Assembly (NCBI GenBank): GCA_028287105.1
Contig: JAQBQH010000074.1
Span: 1-63,434 of the forward strand
Source of the DNA: Myxococcales bacterium
GTDB lineage: Bacteria > Myxococcota_A > Polyangia > Palsa-1104
DNA: 63,434 bases
Reading direction: 5' to 3'
Shown in pieces: positions 17,190 through 25,351 of the stretch. A program made the translations under genes and the position numbers. Position 1 is the first letter of the stretch. The number at the start of each line of letters is the position of its first letter. The notes below the pieces were generated by a model. The model did no database searches. It saw nothing but the letters and a program-made list of their open reading frames with translations, and was not told the DNA's origin.

Positions 17190-18329
17190 ATGGTTCGTGC
17201 GTCCCTCGGATGGATCCTCGTCGCCCTCGCCGGCTGCAGCGGCAGCGCGCCGGCACCGGGCGCGATCGAATCGGAGATCATCGGCGGCACCACCGACGCC
17301 GCCGACAGCGCCGTCGTGCTCCTCTTCATGACCGTCCCCGGCCAACAGGGCGGCGCCATCTGCACCGGCGAGCTGATCTCGCCGCACGTGGTGCTCACCG
17401 CCGCGCACTGTACCGGCGGCGAGGACCCGACGATCACCAACGCGACCTATCGCGTCTACGTCGGACCCGACTTCAACACCGCGTCGGCCGCGAGCCTCTT
17501 GCCGGTCAAAGAGGTCCACTACAACCAGAACTTCAACGTCGCCAACCTGCCCGGCGGCAACGACATCGGCGTGGCGATCTTGACCAACCCGATGACCGCG
17601 ACGGTCGCGCCGCTGGTCATGAATCGCACGCCGCTCGATGCCACCCACGACGGCAAGCCGGTGCGCTTCGTCGGCTACGGCCTCGACAACGCGGCCGCGC
17701 AGTCCGGCTCCGGCGTCAAGCGGCAGACCACGTCGACGCTGAACGATCACACGGGCCTGCTGCTCCACTTCACCGACGGGCTGCACGAGACCTGCAACGG
17801 CGACTCGGGCGGGCCGGCGTTCATGACCATCGGCGGTCGCGACGTCATCGTCGGCCTGACCTCCTACGGCGACGTCAACTGCAACCAGGGCGGCTACGAC
17901 ACGCGCGTCGACACGCTGGCGTCATGGGTCGATACCTACGTTCAGCAGTTCGATCCCGGCTTCCAACCGAATAGCTCCCCGGACATGGGCACCACGTCCG
18001 GTCATGGCAGCACCAGTACGCCCCCGGTCTCCTCCGGTGGCGCGCAGACTCCCCCAACGTCGTCCTCGCCGCCGATGCCCCCCTCGTCGACGGGTGTGGG
18101 CGGCGTTGGGGCGAGCTGCGTTTCCGACAAGGAGTGCCAGTCGGGCCTGTGTGGGCTGGACAATAAAGGCGGGCGGGTCTGCTTCGCCGCCAGCGCCAAC
18201 AACGGCGCCGGGGTCGGCTGCTCGATGGCAGCGACGGGCGGCGGCGGCAGCGGTTTGGGTTTCACGCTCCTCTTCGGCCTCGCCATCAAGCTCGGGCGCA
18301 GCCGCAAGAAGGGGCGACGCAGCAACTAA
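17190..18329 (+). CDS. secreted trypsin-like serine protease with lipobox and MYXO-CTERM-like anchor
   Basis: 379 residues. The signal peptide ends in LVALAGC (Cys16). A chymotrypsin-fold domain starts at the mature-like IIGG (30-33) and carries the triad His73 (TAAHC), Asp125 (GGNDIGVAIL) and Ser206 (GDSGGP). A Pro/Ser/Thr-rich linker (about 255-305) and a small Cys-containing segment (SCVSDKECQSGLCG) follow. The C-terminus is GCS, a Gly-rich turn, a hydrophobic helix and RSRKKGRR, the plan of a MYXO-CTERM sorting signal. Both a lipid anchor and a C-terminal anchor are thus predicted, which is odd. The first Asp or Cys near the active site does not reveal substrate preference. Likely an extracellular or surface protease. 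Confidence 0.92.
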   Translation: MVRASLGWILVALAGCSGSAPAPGAIESEIIGGTTDAADSAVVLLFMTVPGQQGGAICTGELISPHVVLTAAHCTGGEDPTITNATYRVYVGPDFNTASAASLLPVKEVHYNQNFNVANLPGGNDIGVAILTNPMTATVAPLVMNRTPLDATHDGKPVRFVGYGLDNAAAQSGSGVKRQTTSTLNDHTGLLLHFTDGLHETCNGDSGGPAFMTIGGRDVIVGLTSYGDVNCNQGGYDTRVDTLASWVDTYVQQFDPGFQPNSSPDMGTTSGHGSTSTPPVSSGGAQTPPTSSSPPMPPSSTGVGGVGASCVSDKECQSGLCGLDNKGGRVCFAASANNGAGVGCSMAATGGGGSGLGFTLLFGLAIKLGRSRKKGRRSN

Positions 18330-18340
18330 GGAGCACGCAC

Positions 18341-18523
18341 ATGCGCAAGGGCGATCATTCGGTACGGCGAATCGCGGCTCACGGCTCGGTGGCACACGAG
18401 CGGCGCGAAGTGCTGTTCGAGGAGATCACGGCGGCGCTGCCCGAGGCGCGCGTGATCGATCGGATGGCGAACGATCCGACGGCGCGCATCATCACTTTCG
18501 AGCTATTGACGGAGGAGCGTTGA
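18341..18523 (+). CDS. small unknown protein (60 aa)
   Basis: The ATG follows AAGGAG (18328-18333) at a 7-base spacing and begins 11 bases after the protease stop, so it is probably co-transcribed with it. The 60-residue product is charged, with a helix (ERREVLFEEITAALPEARVI) and a short strand near the end (ARIITFELL). There is no signal peptide, so it should be cytoplasmic, unlike the protease upstream. I recognise no family. Its end overlaps the convergent PilZ gene by 32 bp. Confidence 0.6.
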   Translation: MRKGDHSVRRIAAHGSVAHERREVLFEEITAALPEARVIDRMANDPTARIITFELLTEER

Positions 18524-18986
18524 CTGCCGCGGGGAGGGACGCGCTGACCGTCCAGGCCTCGATCCGTTCGCGCTCGTCGTCGCGCAACCCGACCAGCTCC
18601 AGCCCCGCGAAGTAGTGGCCCGCGTCGCGCTTGCACCACGCGACGCGCGCCGTGACCACGAGCGGCCCCGGCTCGCCGAGCTGTAGCCGCACCACCAGCA
18701 GCGTGCCCGGCTCGAGGTGACCCTGCACGCGCAGCTTGATGCCGCCCGCCGAGACCTCTTCGGTGAAGGTCGCGTGCAGCGCCGCGACCGGCGCGTACTC
18801 GACCTTGAGCTTCTTCTGCGCGCGCACGTGCTGGCGCGGTAGCCCCGGTGGTGGTGGCGTGGCGGGCGGCGCCGCGAGGTGCTTACGCAGCTCGCGCCAG
18901 CGCGTAAGTTCCGCCTGCGTCGCGGTCTTGGCCGAGACCTTGGCGCTCAGCGCCTGGAACTCGGCCACCTCGTCCGTCTCCCCCAC
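18492..18986 (-). CDS. PilZ domain protein with altered c-di-GMP motif
   Basis: 164 residues. An N-terminal helical segment with EFQALSAKVSAKTATQAELT and a Pro-rich linker precede the PilZ domain (about 50-150). The first binding motif is intact (RQHVR, RxxxR), but the second, normally D/N-x-S-x-x-G, reads EVSAGG, with Glu in place of Asp or Asn. That change may weaken or abolish cyclic di-GMP binding. The GTG start has no Shine-Dalgarno; a perfect extended -10 element lies exactly six bases upstream (separate entry). An N-terminal helix before PilZ is common in myxobacterial PilZ proteins. The C-terminal tail overlaps the small convergent gene. Confidence 0.85.
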   Translation of the reverse strand: MGETDEVAEFQALSAKVSAKTATQAELTRWRELRKHLAAPPATPPPPGLPRQHVRAQKKLKVEYAPVAALHATFTEEVSAGGIKLRVQGHLEPGTLLVVRLQLGEPGPLVVTARVAWCKRDAGHYFAGLELVGLRDDERERIEAWTVSASLPAAVNAPPSIARK

Positions 18987-18992
18987 GGCACG

Positions 18993-19001
18993 ATTATATC
19001 A
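18993..19001 (-). promoter_or_regulatory. extended -10 promoter six bases before a GTG start
   Basis: The minus strand reads TGATATAAT, a perfect TGn extended -10 joined to a perfect TATAAT hexamer (18998-18993). It ends exactly six bases before the GTG at 18986, so initiation at the usual distance would place the first transcribed base on the start codon. There is no convincing -35, which extended -10 promoters often do without. This is the best single case for leaderless transcription in the window. Confidence 0.55.
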
Positions 19002-19028
19002 CCCTCCGCGCCGGCCGTATGACGGCGC

Positions 19029-20825
19029 TCAGCGCGGCAGCACGTACGCGCGCAGCAGCTTGACCGCCAAGGAGCCGTGTCCGATGAGCGCCTCGTTGAA
19101 GGTGCGCTGATTGAACTTGTCGCCCACCTTGGCGCGATAGTCGGCCTCGAGCGTCTTGATCTCGTCGACGCCGAGGAAGTATTGGCACAGCTGCGTCGAG
19201 TCGAGCTTGGCGCGCTTGAGCTTCTTCTCGGCCTGCGCCTTCGGCTGGAAGCCCTCTTCGACCATGAAGCGCACCGCCTCTTCGTCGGTCATGTGGCCGG
19301 TCTGCAGCTCGATGTCGAGGATGGTGTTGGTCGCCGAGATCATGTTGCCGATGAGGTTGTAGACGCGGAAGCGATCGTTCTGGTCGCCGCCGTAGCCGAG
19401 CCCGACCATGAGCCCCTCGCCGTAGACGGCCCAGCCTTCGACCATGGGGCCGTTCCACAACACCGCGCGCAGCGGGTTCAAGTTGCGCTTCGAATAGAAG
19501 TACTGCGTGTGATGGCCGGGATAGGCCTCGTGCGAGGCGACCAGCTGCACCTGGTAGTTGTTCTGGCCGCGCAGGTACGACTCGACCTTGTCGGCCGGCC
19601 ACGTGGGATCGATCGGATCGACGTAGTAGGTCGCCTGCCACTTGGGATTGCGGATGAGCACGCCAGGCGCGAGGTACTCGGCCGCGGTCGCGCCGCGCTT
19701 GAACTCCGGCATGGCGGCGACGCGCAGCGTCTCCTTGGGCGGCAGCTCGAGCAGGTTGTGCGCGGTGATGAAGGCGCGCAAGGCATCGAGGTTGCGCCCG
19801 TGCGCGGCCACCAGCTCGTCGGGCTTGGCGTGATCCTTGGAAATCGCGTCGACGACGCGCTGGATCACCTTCTGCTGCACGGCGGGATTGCCGCCCGGCA
19901 GCATCTCGCGCGGCCACAGCTGCTGATGGATCTTCTTGCACACCTGATAGAGCTCGAGCTTGGCGTCGGCGAACGCGGCCCTGGCGCGCGGCAAGAGCTC
20001 GGCGGGCGACATCTTGGTCTGCAGCGCCAGCGGGAACTTCTTGGCGTAGAGCTCGGCCCCCAGGCGCCAGTCGCCGTCCGCCTTGGGCGCGAGGTCGGTC
20101 TCGAGGAACTTGCCATAGCGGTCGAGCGCCGCCAGCGCGGTCGCCAGCGCCGGATCGTCGCCGACGAACGGCTTCACTTCGTTCTTGAGAAACTCGATGT
20201 TGCCCTTGGTGGCCTTGATGCCCTGCTCGACGTAGACGGCGGGCGTGTGCCGCTTGCCGGTCGGCTTCGCCAGGGCCGCCTGCTCGTCGGCGAGGAGCTT
20301 CGGCAGCGCCTTGAGCTGCGCGACCACCGACTTCTTGCGCTCGGCTTCGGGCGCAAAGTCGCCATGGATGATGTCGCTGAGCCGCTGTCCGACGATCTCG
20401 CGCGGATCGTAATAGGGGAACGAGTCGTAGAGGCGCGGGTCCCACTCCCAGTCGCGGATCTCGCGCAGGTAGAGCAGCTCGAGCGCGATGCCGTCGGCGA
20501 GGATCTGCGCGTCGGCGGCGCCGTCGGTGCCGAGGTCGCCGCCGCGAGTGATCGCTAGGAGCTCCTTCTGCTGGCGGATGAGCTCGGCTTCGCGCTTCTT
20601 GAGCGCCGCCGGGCTGAGGTCGGGCAGCGCGCCGTCGTAGCGGTGCTCGCCCATGAACGTGGCCAGATGCGGTTTGGCGCGAAAGAGGCCGTCGAGGTAG
20701 CGCTTGACCAGGGTGTCGAGCTTGCCGGCATTCTCGCTGGCGCCGGCGGCCGGGCTGAGAGTGAAGACGACGGCGAACGCGAAGGCGACGGCGAAGGACG
20801 CGGTGCGGGCGAGCGCGGTTCTCAT
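19029..20825 (-). CDS. secreted DUF885 family peptidase-like protein
   Basis: 598 residues, about the normal length for DUF885 proteins. A signal peptide (residues 1-29, ending SPAAGAS) indicates export. The family signature HEAYPGHH lies at 432-439, with EGWAVYGE at 463-470, together resembling an HExxxH zinc-binding metallopeptidase site; other members are thought to be carboxypeptidase-like, though few have been studied. The helical body is uninterrupted. It lies 13 bases after nadA on the same strand, but the products are functionally unrelated, so a shared transcript may be incidental. Alongside the M1 aminopeptidase and two proteases in this window it fits a protein-degrading lifestyle. 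Confidence 0.9.
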   Translation of the reverse strand: MRTALARTASFAVAFAFAVVFTLSPAAGASENAGKLDTLVKRYLDGLFRAKPHLATFMGEHRYDGALPDLSPAALKKREAELIRQQKELLAITRGGDLGTDGAADAQILADGIALELLYLREIRDWEWDPRLYDSFPYYDPREIVGQRLSDIIHGDFAPEAERKKSVVAQLKALPKLLADEQAALAKPTGKRHTPAVYVEQGIKATKGNIEFLKNEVKPFVGDDPALATALAALDRYGKFLETDLAPKADGDWRLGAELYAKKFPLALQTKMSPAELLPRARAAFADAKLELYQVCKKIHQQLWPREMLPGGNPAVQQKVIQRVVDAISKDHAKPDELVAAHGRNLDALRAFITAHNLLELPPKETLRVAAMPEFKRGATAAEYLAPGVLIRNPKWQATYYVDPIDPTWPADKVESYLRGQNNYQVQLVASHEAYPGHHTQYFYSKRNLNPLRAVLWNGPMVEGWAVYGEGLMVGLGYGGDQNDRFRVYNLIGNMISATNTILDIELQTGHMTDEEAVRFMVEEGFQPKAQAEKKLKRAKLDSTQLCQYFLGVDEIKTLEADYRAKVGDKFNQRTFNEALIGHGSLAVKLLRAYVLPR

Positions 20826-20838
20826 CCGCGCGGGGTTA

Positions 20839-21807
20839 TCAGATTCCGGTCGACATCTCCAGCATCTTGTCGATGGGGCGCTTGGCCGCCAGCCGCAGCT
20901 CTTCGTCCATCTCGATCGTCGGCTTCAGATCGCGCAGGCAGAGATACAGCTTCTCCATCGTGTTGAGGCGCATGTACGGGCACTGATTGCAGGCGCAGCT
21001 CTCGTCCTCGGGCGGCGCCGGAATGAAGCTCTTGTTGGGCGCGTCGCGCCTCATCTGATGAAGCACGCCCTCCTCCGTCGCCACAATCAACGTCTGCACC
21101 GGCGACGAGACGGCGTACTTGATGAGCCCCGTCGTCGAGCCGATGTACTTGGCGTGACGCAGGACCGCCTCCTCGCACTCGGGATGCGCGATCAGCTCGG
21201 CGCCCGGATTGCGCAGGAGCAGCTCGATGATCTTCTTCTCGCTGAAGGTCTCGTGAACGATGCAGGTGCCCTGCCAGATGACCATGTCGCGTCCGGTCTG
21301 CTTCTGGACGTAGCGCGCCAGGTGCTTGTCGGGCGCGAAGATGATCGGCTGGTCCTTCGGGATCTGCTGCACGATCTTGACGGCGTTCGACGAGGTCACG
21401 ATCACGTCCGACATCGCCTTTACCGCCGCCGAGCAGTTGATGTAGCTGACGACGAAGTGGCCGGGATGCGCATCGATGAAGGCGCGGAATTGATCGGGCG
21501 GGCAGCCGTCGGCGAGCGAGCAGCCGGCCTTCATGTCGGGCAAGACGACCGTCGATTCGGGATTCAGGATCTTGGCGACCTCGGCCATGAAGTGCACGCC
21601 GCAAAACGCGATCACCTTGGCGTCCGACTTCTGCGCGGCGCGCGCGAGGCCGAGGCTGTCCCCGACATGATCGGCCAGGTCCTGGATCTCCGACTCCTGG
21701 TAATAGTGCGACAGGATGACGGCGTTCCGTTCCTTCTTCAGGCGCTCGATCTCTTCCTCGAGCTTCCACGCGGGGGGTAATTCGTCCTTCAACACCGGGA
21801 GAGGCAT
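20839..21807 (-). CDS. nadA: quinolinate synthase
   Basis: Condenses iminoaspartate with dihydroxyacetone phosphate to quinolinate in de novo NAD synthesis, using a [4Fe-4S] cluster. The 322-residue product has the three expected cluster ligands: Cys96 in [11 protein letters not shown], Cys182 in GTCIVHE and Cys276 in [28 protein letters not shown] and CGVHFMAE are family signatures. The length matches the compact NadA type. No nadB or nadC is in view. There is no Shine-Dalgarno before the ATG; a near-consensus promoter ends six bases upstream, inside the 3' end of the preceding PilZ gene. Confidence 0.97.
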   Translation of the reverse strand: MPLPVLKDELPPAWKLEEEIERLKKERNAVILSHYYQESEIQDLADHVGDSLGLARAAQKSDAKVIAFCGVHFMAEVAKILNPESTVVLPDMKAGCSLADGCPPDQFRAFIDAHPGHFVVSYINCSAAVKAMSDVIVTSSNAVKIVQQIPKDQPIIFAPDKHLARYVQKQTGRDMVIWQGTCIVHETFSEKKIIELLLRNPGAELIAHPECEEAVLRHAKYIGSTTGLIKYAVSSPVQTLIVATEEGVLHQMRRDAPNKSFIPAPPEDESCACNQCPYMRLNTMEKLYLCLRDLKPTIEMDEELRLAAKRPIDKMLEMSTGI

Positions 21808-21813
21808 GCAGTG

Positions 21814-21842
21814 AATATGCGTCAGTCGACCGGTTCTGTCAC
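21814..21842 (-). promoter_or_regulatory. nadA promoter, predicted leaderless
   Basis: On the minus strand GTGACA (21842-21837, 5 of 6 to TTGACA), a 17-bp spacer, CATATT (21819-21814, 4 of 6 to TATAAT), then six bases to the ATG at 21807. The predicted transcription start coincides with the A of the start codon. The promoter lies across the last codons and stop of the tandem-PilZ gene, so nadA need not depend on read-through. Confidence 0.5.
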
Positions 21843-22511
21843 GGCGTCGAGCGACTCCACGACCGTTTTCAACAGGTCATCCAGGCACCTGCGGGTTTCG
21901 GTGCGCAGGGCGCCGAACTCCAGGCCGACGCGATAAACCATGTGTCCCTCATGCTCGACCGCCCGCTGGTGGACCACGCGGGCGCGCAAGATGAGCAGCT
22001 GATCGCCGCCGGTATCGGGCACCGTGACCTCGAGATCTTCGTACAGCACGAGCGGGTCGGCGACGGTCATGGCCAGGCCGCCGCGCGAGATGTCGTCGAG
22101 GATGGCGCGCAGCTCGCCGAGCTGGCCGTAGCGGATGTCCATGCGCTTGGCCACGCGCGGCGACGATCGCTGGCCGCCGCCCGTCGCGGTCAGCAGCACC
22201 TCGATGAGGTCGTTGAGCGGCTCGCGCATCTGCGGATCGACAGCGTCGAAGCGCACGGCGACGGTGTGTCCGTCCGCCCCTTCGACGGAGCGGATCACCT
22301 CCGCCATCACGGTGATCTCCTCGCCGCCCAGCGACGGGAGGAACAGCTCGAGCGTGTCGCCTACGCGACCGACCGCGCGCGGCACGACGAAGCGCGCGCC
22401 GCCCTTCGACAGATCGCGGAGCTGCGCTTCGACGTTGCCGTCGGGCGACGCGACCTCGATGGTCGTCGAAACGTGGATGCGCGCGTGGACGCGCTGCTCT
22501 TCATCCCCCAT
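21822..22511 (-). CDS. tandem PilZ domain protein
   Basis: 229 residues made of two PilZ domains. Domain 1 (about 5-105) has RVHAR and DLSKGG; domain 2 (about 115-220) has RSSPR and DISRGG. Both RxxxR and D-x-S-x-x-G motifs are intact in each, so two cyclic di-GMP sites, or an intramolecular two-site sensor, are predicted. There is no signal peptide or membrane segment, so it should be a cytoplasmic second-messenger receptor. Partners are not obvious from the flanking nadA and hrpB genes. The ATG start has no clear Shine-Dalgarno; TACGAT at about 22547-22552 is a possible -10 but lacks a -35. Confidence 0.9.
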   Translation of the reverse strand: MGDEEQRVHARIHVSTTIEVASPDGNVEAQLRDLSKGGARFVVPRAVGRVGDTLELFLPSLGGEEITVMAEVIRSVEGADGHTVAVRFDAVDPQMREPLNDLIEVLLTATGGGQRSSPRVAKRMDIRYGQLGELRAILDDISRGGLAMTVADPLVLYEDLEVTVPDTGGDQLLILRARVVHQRAVEHEGHMVYRVGLEFGALRTETRRCLDDLLKTVVESLDAVTEPVD

Positions 22512-22587
22512 GCACGCTCGATCGCTTCATCGCCGTCGGACGCTCCATCGTATCACCGGTCGCCCCGAACGCATCTTTCGTGACGGC

Positions 22588-25167
22588 TCACCGCCGTCGC
22601 GGCGGGCGCGGCGCGGGCGGCTCGGCGTGCAGCGGGTCGTCGGGCCAGGAGTGGCGCGGATAGCGGCGCCCTAGCTCGCGACGCACCGCCGGGTAGTGCC
22701 GCTCCCAGAAGCCGGCCAGGTCCGAGGTCACCTGCACGGCGCGCTGGTTCGGTGCCAGGAGGTGCAGCGTCAGCGGCACACGCCCGCGCGCCAGCGACGG
22801 ACCGGCCGCCATGCCGAAGAAGTCCTGCAGCCTCGACGCCACGAAAGGCGCCTGCCCGGTCGGGTACTGCACGCGCACCTGCCGCCCGCCCGGCAGCGAG
22901 ATGCGGTCCGGCGCCTCCTTGGCCAGGAGCCCCGCCGCCGAGGGCCCCAGCCGCGCTACCAGGGCCGTCAGGAAGCTGGCATCGCGCAGATCGGCGATGC
23001 TGTCGCGTCCCTGACAGAGCTCGAGCAGCGCGGCGTCGAGCTCCGCCTCGCCGACCTCGGGGAGGCCCGCCTCGGGCAGATGAACGCGCACGAACGCCAC
23101 GCGTCCGACCAGCCGCTCCAGCTCCTCCGCGTCGACGAACGTCTGCCGCCCGCGCGCGCGCGCCGCTTCGAACAGCGTCCGGGCAATGGCCTCCGGATCG
23201 GTGCCGCCGACCTGCGAGGGCCAGGCGCGCCGCTCGTCGAGAACGAGCTGGTCGTAGCTCATGCGTTCGACCACCTCGACGCGCTCCGCGGCGGCGTTCC
23301 ATTCGTACGTCTTGCCGTCGCGCATGCGCTCGGCGGCGATGTCGATCAGCCAGTCGGCTTCGATCGCCGTGACGCTGCGCGCTACGACCGCTCCCGCGCG
23401 CTGGTCGCTGCGCTGCTCGACGTCAACGATGACCATGAGCTGCGCGTCGCGCACCACGCTGGCTTCGCTCAGCTGCGCCGTTCCGCCGGCCGACATCAAG
23501 AGCTCCGGCTGGCCCTGGCGCCGTCTCCGCGCCACGCGATCGGGGTAACCGGCCAGGATGCTCATGCGCAGCGCCTCGTCGGCGTCCGCGATGGTCTGCT
23601 TCACCGACGCCGCGCGGCGATCGACCAGCGGCTCGAGCTGCCGCCGCACGCGATCGATGGTGAGCGCGGCGCCGGCGTCGAGACCGAGCGAGCGGGCGCG
23701 ATCCGGCTGCAGCCCGCCGCGCGACGCCTCGGCAAAGCGATCGAGATCGGCCAGCAGATCCGAGTCGCCGCTGAGCTCGGCGCGACGCGGCCGCTGCCAC
23801 ACGAGGTCGCGCTCACCGACGAGCGCCGCCACGATGCAGCCCTCACGCCCGACGCCGCGCGACTCCGCTTCGACCACCATGCGCGCCTGCCGCGGATGCA
23901 GCGGAAAGCGCATCATGCGTCGCCCGAGCGGCGTCACGCGCTCTTCGCCGTCGAGCGCGCCGAGCCGCGTCAGGAGCGTCCGCGCCGCCTCCACCGACGC
24001 GACGGGCGGCGCCTCCAGCCACGACAGCTCGTCGACGCGGACCCCGGACCCCGCCAACAGCAGCATCGCGTCGGCGAGATCGAGCCGCCGCACCTCGGGC
24101 ACGTCCTGCACCGGCCGCGTGTCATGATCGTGTTGCGAGTACAGCCGCACGCAACGCCCAGGTCGCAGTCGCCCCGCGCGTCCCGCCCGCTGCGTCGCCG
24201 ACGCGCGCGAGATGCGCTGGACCTTGAGTGTCGGCACGCCCGACCACGGCGAGAACGACGCCACGCGCGCCAGGCCGCTGTCGATCACCGCCACCACGCC
24301 CTCGACGGTGATCGAGGTTTCGGCGACGTTCGTCGACAGGATCACCTTGCGGCGCGGTCCGAGCGACACCGCGCGATCCTGATCCTCGGGCTTGAGGTCG
24401 CCGTGCAACATGACCACGTCGAGCCCCGCCTGTGCCGCGACGCCCGCGCACGCCGACTGCGCCTTTCGGATCTCGGCAGCGCCCGGCAGGAACACCAGCA
24501 CGTCGCCGTCGAGACCGTCGGCCACGAGCTTGCGCACCGCCGCCGCGACGTCGCTCTCGAGCGGCCGCTCGGTGGGCCGCGTCGCATATTCGATTGTCAC
24601 GTCGAACCGCCGCCCCTCGGCACGCAGCGACGGACAGCCGAGAAAAGCCGCGACCGGCTCCGCCTCCAGCGTTGCCGACATCACCACCAGCTTCAGCTCG
24701 TTCCGTCGCTCCTGCAGTCGACGCAGCAGCGCCAGCGCCACGTCTCCCTGCAGATGCCGCTCGTGAAACTCGTCGAGCAGCACCGCGCCCACGCCCTTCA
24801 GCTCCGGGTCCGACAACAGTCGGCGCGTCAACACCCCCTCGGTCACGAACACCACGCGCGTTCGCGCCGACACCGCGTCGTCGAACCTGACGCGGTAGCC
24901 GATACGTTCGCCGACCCGCTCCCCCAGCTCCTCCGCCACGCGCCTGGCCGCCATGCGCGCGGCCAATCGCCGCGGCTCGAGGACGAGGATCTCCCCCTCG
25001 ACGCCTGCGTCAAGCAGCGCCCGGGGTACTCGCGTGGTCTTGCCCGCACCGGGCGGCGCCTCCAGCACCAGGCTGGAGGTCCGTCCGAGCGACGAGACGA
25101 TTTCGGGAAGGAGAGGATCGATCGGCAGCGGCGTCAGCATCGACCCACTGCCCGAAGGCTTGGACAC
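22588..25167 (-). CDS. hrpB: ATP-dependent helicase HrpB
   Basis: 859 residues, the usual length for HrpB, a DEAH-type RNA helicase of still unclear bacterial role. Walker A APPGAGKTT lies at about 38-46, the Walker B box reads DEFH instead of DEAH (VGAVLLDEFHERHLQG), motif III is MSATL, and motif VI is in TQRAGRAGRLRPGRC. The HrpB-specific C-terminal domain follows (RQVRVQYPTGQAPFVASRLQ near 770-790, then ARGRVPLTLHLLAPNQRAVQ). The GTG at 25167 or the ATG at 25140 (MLTPLPIDPLLPEI) could be the start; neither has a good Shine-Dalgarno. It begins 9 bases after the small basic protein gene and may be co-transcribed with it. Confidence 0.95.
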   Translation of the reverse strand: MSKPSGSGSMLTPLPIDPLLPEIVSSLGRTSSLVLEAPPGAGKTTRVPRALLDAGVEGEILVLEPRRLAARMAARRVAEELGERVGERIGYRVRFDDAVSARTRVVFVTEGVLTRRLLSDPELKGVGAVLLDEFHERHLQGDVALALLRRLQERRNELKLVVMSATLEAEPVAAFLGCPSLRAEGRRFDVTIEYATRPTERPLESDVAAAVRKLVADGLDGDVLVFLPGAAEIRKAQSACAGVAAQAGLDVVMLHGDLKPEDQDRAVSLGPRRKVILSTNVAETSITVEGVVAVIDSGLARVASFSPWSGVPTLKVQRISRASATQRAGRAGRLRPGRCVRLYSQHDHDTRPVQDVPEVRRLDLADAMLLLAGSGVRVDELSWLEAPPVASVEAARTLLTRLGALDGEERVTPLGRRMMRFPLHPRQARMVVEAESRGVGREGCIVAALVGERDLVWQRPRRAELSGDSDLLADLDRFAEASRGGLQPDRARSLGLDAGAALTIDRVRRQLEPLVDRRAASVKQTIADADEALRMSILAGYPDRVARRRRQGQPELLMSAGGTAQLSEASVVRDAQLMVIVDVEQRSDQRAGAVVARSVTAIEADWLIDIAAERMRDGKTYEWNAAAERVEVVERMSYDQLVLDERRAWPSQVGGTDPEAIARTLFEAARARGRQTFVDAEELERLVGRVAFVRVHLPEAGLPEVGEAELDAALLELCQGRDSIADLRDASFLTALVARLGPSAAGLLAKEAPDRISLPGGRQVRVQYPTGQAPFVASRLQDFFGMAAGPSLARGRVPLTLHLLAPNQRAVQVTSDLAGFWERHYPAVRRELGRRYPRHSWPDDPLHAEPPAPRPPRRR

Positions 25168-25176
25168 CGGCGAAGC

Positions 25177-25308
25177 TTACTTCTGCTTCGCGCGCGCCTC
25201 GGCCATCTGCAACCGCCGCTCCTTCTTCTCTTCCTTCAGACGCTGCTGCTTCACACGCCGCTTCTTCGAGGCGGCGTCATGGTTCTTCAGTGGGTGCTTC
25301 ATCGACAT
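25177..25308 (-). CDS. small basic coiled protein (43 aa)
   Basis: A 43-codon gene: starts MSMKHPLKNHDAASKKRRVK, continues as a highly charged helix and ends ARAKQK. AAGGAG lies 7 bases before the ATG, and the coding strand is full of AAG and GAG codons, so this is a convincing small gene. Lys, Arg, Glu and Gln make up most of the sequence, giving a single charged helix that could bind nucleic acid or a ribosomal partner. I know no family name. It lies between the RNR gene and hrpB, all on the minus strand, and its ribosome binding site sits inside a hairpin loop (separate entry). Confidence 0.7.
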   Translation of the reverse strand: MSMKHPLKNHDAASKKRRVKQQRLKEEKKERRLQMAEARAKQK

Positions 25309-25325
25309 GGGCAAACTCCTTGCCC
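25309..25325 (-). promoter_or_regulatory. hairpin presenting the ribosome binding site in its loop
   Basis: On the minus strand GGGCAA and TTGCCC form a perfect 6-bp stem closing directly before the ATG at 25308, with loop GGAGT, so the Shine-Dalgarno core GGAG is in the 5-base loop. Such a structure could gate translation of the 43-residue protein, for example by temperature or a bound protein. Chance formation in G+C-rich DNA cannot be excluded. Confidence 0.45.
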
Positions 25326-25351
25326 CTCTTACTACCCACTAAGAAGCCCCT

